NCBI GenBank assembly: GCA_003151655.1 | Contig: PLYB01000353.1 | Location: 1 to 15,696 of the forward strand | Length of the DNA stretch: 15,696 nt | Direction: 5' to 3' | Source of the DNA: Gallionellaceae bacterium | Lineage (GTDB): Bacteria; Pseudomonadota; Gammaproteobacteria; Burkholderiales; Gallionellaceae | Part shown: one piece after another, positions 14,838-15,696 of the stretch | How the letters are laid out: each line of letters starts with the position of its first letter | Position numbering within the stretch: position 1 is the first letter of the stretch | Notes under the pieces: model-generated | Databases searched by the model: none | Told to the model about the DNA's origin: nothing | What the model saw: the letters and a program-made list of their open reading frames with translations, nothing else | Program-made: the position numbers and the translations under genes

Positions 14838-15056
14838 TTGCCCATTGCTTTCGCCTTTAGGGTTGGGGCGGCATGCAACAATATTTCAAATAACCCGCTA
14901 ATTAAACAGATCGTTGTCAATCTTGCGAAAGTGACAGTATTAAAAGCGTTAAAAGGAGTGCATTTTGAAAAAGCTATTCACAATCAAATGAAAAAAGTCG
15001 ATGTAGTACAAGTTTCCTGTTCGAAATCGGTAGCGCTGGGGTGGTGGTTTTGCTAG
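14838..15056 (+). pseudogene. Decayed STAS-domain copy
   Basis: This 72-codon frame aligns to the middle of the STAS proteins. Its GAACNNISNNPLIKQIVVNL and following AKVTVL match KAAYSNLLNNSKIGNIVVNL and AAVEYL of copy 1 at roughly half the positions, and both genes share the bases ATCGTTGTCAATCT. The first 30 or so STAS residues are missing, and the DSSALG phosphorylation motif is replaced by VLKALKGVHF. The tail (VSCSKSVALGWWF) fits loosely to LSSPSPIAVRTFE. The ATG at 14838 has no ribosome site. It begins 10 bases after copy 3 stops. It is best read as a degenerated tandem duplicate, not a functional antagonist. Confidence 0.55.
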
Positions 15057-15093
15057 CTTCTTTCTAAATTAATTATCGGGGGTATTATTTATT

Positions 15094-15342
15094 ATGGCTA
15101 AGAGAATTGCATCTGAAGAATATTTGCTGAAAGCTAAGAAATTATCCAAAGTTCAAACTGAGCATTTGTTTTCGCGTATGGGAGGCAAGCTTGGACGAAG
15201 ACTAGATGATAAAAAGCTGGTGCCACTGGAAGCGCTTGCAATACAGCTTGAAATTGAGGATGAGAATCTAAAAGAATGGCGCGAAAGATTTGCTGAAATT
15301 AATGATCGGCATAACAAACAGGCCAAAGAAGACAAGAAATAA
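15094..15342 (+). CDS. Small charged helical protein, unrecognised
   Basis: An 82-residue, strongly charged protein (MAKRIASEEYLLKAKKLSKV...) predicted to be almost fully helical, with Lys/Arg-rich segments (about 3-55, including GGKLGRRLDDKK) and a Glu/Lys-rich C-terminal helix (ENLKEWRERFAEINDRHNKQ). No catalytic motif, signal peptide or membrane segment is visible. A run of five G stands about 11 bases before the ATG, somewhat far for a ribosome site. The composition resembles small conserved hypothetical proteins of betaproteobacteria; nucleic-acid or protein binding is conceivable but unproven. It is the last well-supported gene in the window. Confidence 0.7.
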   Translation: MAKRIASEEYLLKAKKLSKVQTEHLFSRMGGKLGRRLDDKKLVPLEALAIQLEIEDENLKEWRERFAEINDRHNKQAKEDKK

Positions 15343-15452
15343 TCCTCATCTAGGAACGGTAATCAATACCAGCCGTTCAGCCCGTATCCTTAGTTGATGA
15401 TTCCCTAGAAATTCAATTTTTAGAGATTCTTTCAACTATTCGCCAAAAATAA

Positions 15453-15554
15453 TTAACAGGCTACTTCATCCATCAACTCCATCTTGCTGTTACTCATCCG
15501 CTTCTCAATAGCCACTAGAATCAACATGCGTTGATTAATCATGCTCTGGCCCAT
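15453..15554 (-). CDS. Doubtful 33-residue reading frame
   Basis: An ATG at 15554 opens 33 codons (MGQSMINQRMLILVAIEKRM, then SNSKMELMDEVAC) ending in TAA. The same frame extends upstream through KKGLLKWNWCYI to a stop inside the adjacent palindrome, so it may be the 3' remnant of a longer gene interrupted by that repeat. No good ribosome site is present. The rest of 15343-15590 shows no other feature. Confidence 0.25.
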   Translation of the reverse strand: MGQSMINQRMLILVAIEKRMSNSKMELMDEVAC

Positions 15555-15594
15555 GATGTAACACCAATTCCATTTCAATAGGCCTTTTTTGTAG

Positions 15595-15612
15595 GTCGGG
15601 ATTTATCCCGAC
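15595..15612. repeat. Perfect palindrome in an intergenic repeat
   Basis: GTCGGGAT (15595-15602) and ATCCCGAC (15605-15612) are exact inverted copies around TT, directly after GTAG. It resembles the dispersed GTAGGTCGGGAT-type intergenic repeats seen in many proteobacteria. No T-run follows on either strand side, so a terminator role is unlikely. Confidence 0.6.
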
Positions 15613-15672
15613 ATAAACAGCGTCGGGTTGTACTCGCAAGTGGGAGGCCGTAGCCGTAAGGGGCTGAGGCCC

Positions 15673-15696
15673 AAACGCAAACGCAAACGCAAACGC
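15673..15696. repeat. Tandem AAACGC hexamer, four units reaching the edge
   Basis: The last 24 bases are four exact AAACGC units, and the array may continue beyond the window. It is a simple-sequence repeat open to slippage; whether it lies in a gene cannot be told here. Confidence 0.8.

Noticed and set aside
15673..15696. Start of a CRISPR array
   Set aside because: Repeat unit is six bases with no spacers; a simple tandem repeat.

Overview
The window looks like chromosomal DNA of a Gram-negative bacterium, most likely a betaproteobacterium. The evidence is an outer-membrane beta-barrel protein with a signal peptide and C-terminal Tyr, a PhoU, many c-di-GMP domains and Shine-Dalgarno sites of the GGAG/AGGA type. 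Protein style (5'-nucleotidase, WYL protein, small orphan proteins) recalls Gallionellaceae and relatives, but that is inference without a database search.

Layout. 1-1045: an edge-truncated unrecognised gene (-), an inverted repeat, a WYL-domain protein lacking the usual N-terminal helix-turn-helix part, and a long palindromic repeat. 1091-4975: a cytosolic 5'-nucleotidase (+) converging on a 960-residue secreted protein (-) that joins a zinc metallopeptidase, a beta-propeller and an Omp85-like barrel. 5192-5542: a 43-residue gene (-) with a strong ribosome site, and a regulatory-looking region with a perfect palindrome. 5684-9720: the core three-gene unit, a STAS anti-sigma-antagonist-like protein, a receiver/PP2C (SpoIIE-type) phosphatase, and a PAS-PAS-PAS-GGDEF-EAL protein. 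9806-11699: phoU (+) converging, with a 2-base gap, on a CBS-CBS-GGDEF protein (-) preceded by a small two-helix membrane protein. 12069-15342: a second STAS protein, a coiled-coil small protein, a HAD hydrolase, small genes and gene remnants, a third STAS protein closely related to the first, a decayed STAS-like copy right behind it, and a small charged protein. 15343-15696: mostly non-coding, with a palindrome and a hexamer tandem repeat at the edge.

How the genes may work together. STAS protein plus PP2C phosphatase is the antagonist/phosphatase half of a partner-switching circuit. The adjacent c-di-GMP protein resembles the logic of the Pseudomonas HsbA-HsbR-HsbD system, in which a STAS protein's phosphorylation state links to a diguanylate cyclase. 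Here the phosphatase has no C-terminal kinase domain, no HATPase/anti-sigma kinase gene is visible, and three intact STAS proteins plus one decayed copy are present. The receiver domain lacks its acidic pair and Lys, and the GGDEF domain of the operon protein lacks one metal ligand while its EAL residues look intact. The unit may therefore lower c-di-GMP in response to a signal read by PAS domains and a STAS switch, whereas the separate CBS-GGDEF protein looks like a fully competent, product-inhibited cyclase. These functional links are inference from gene order and motifs.
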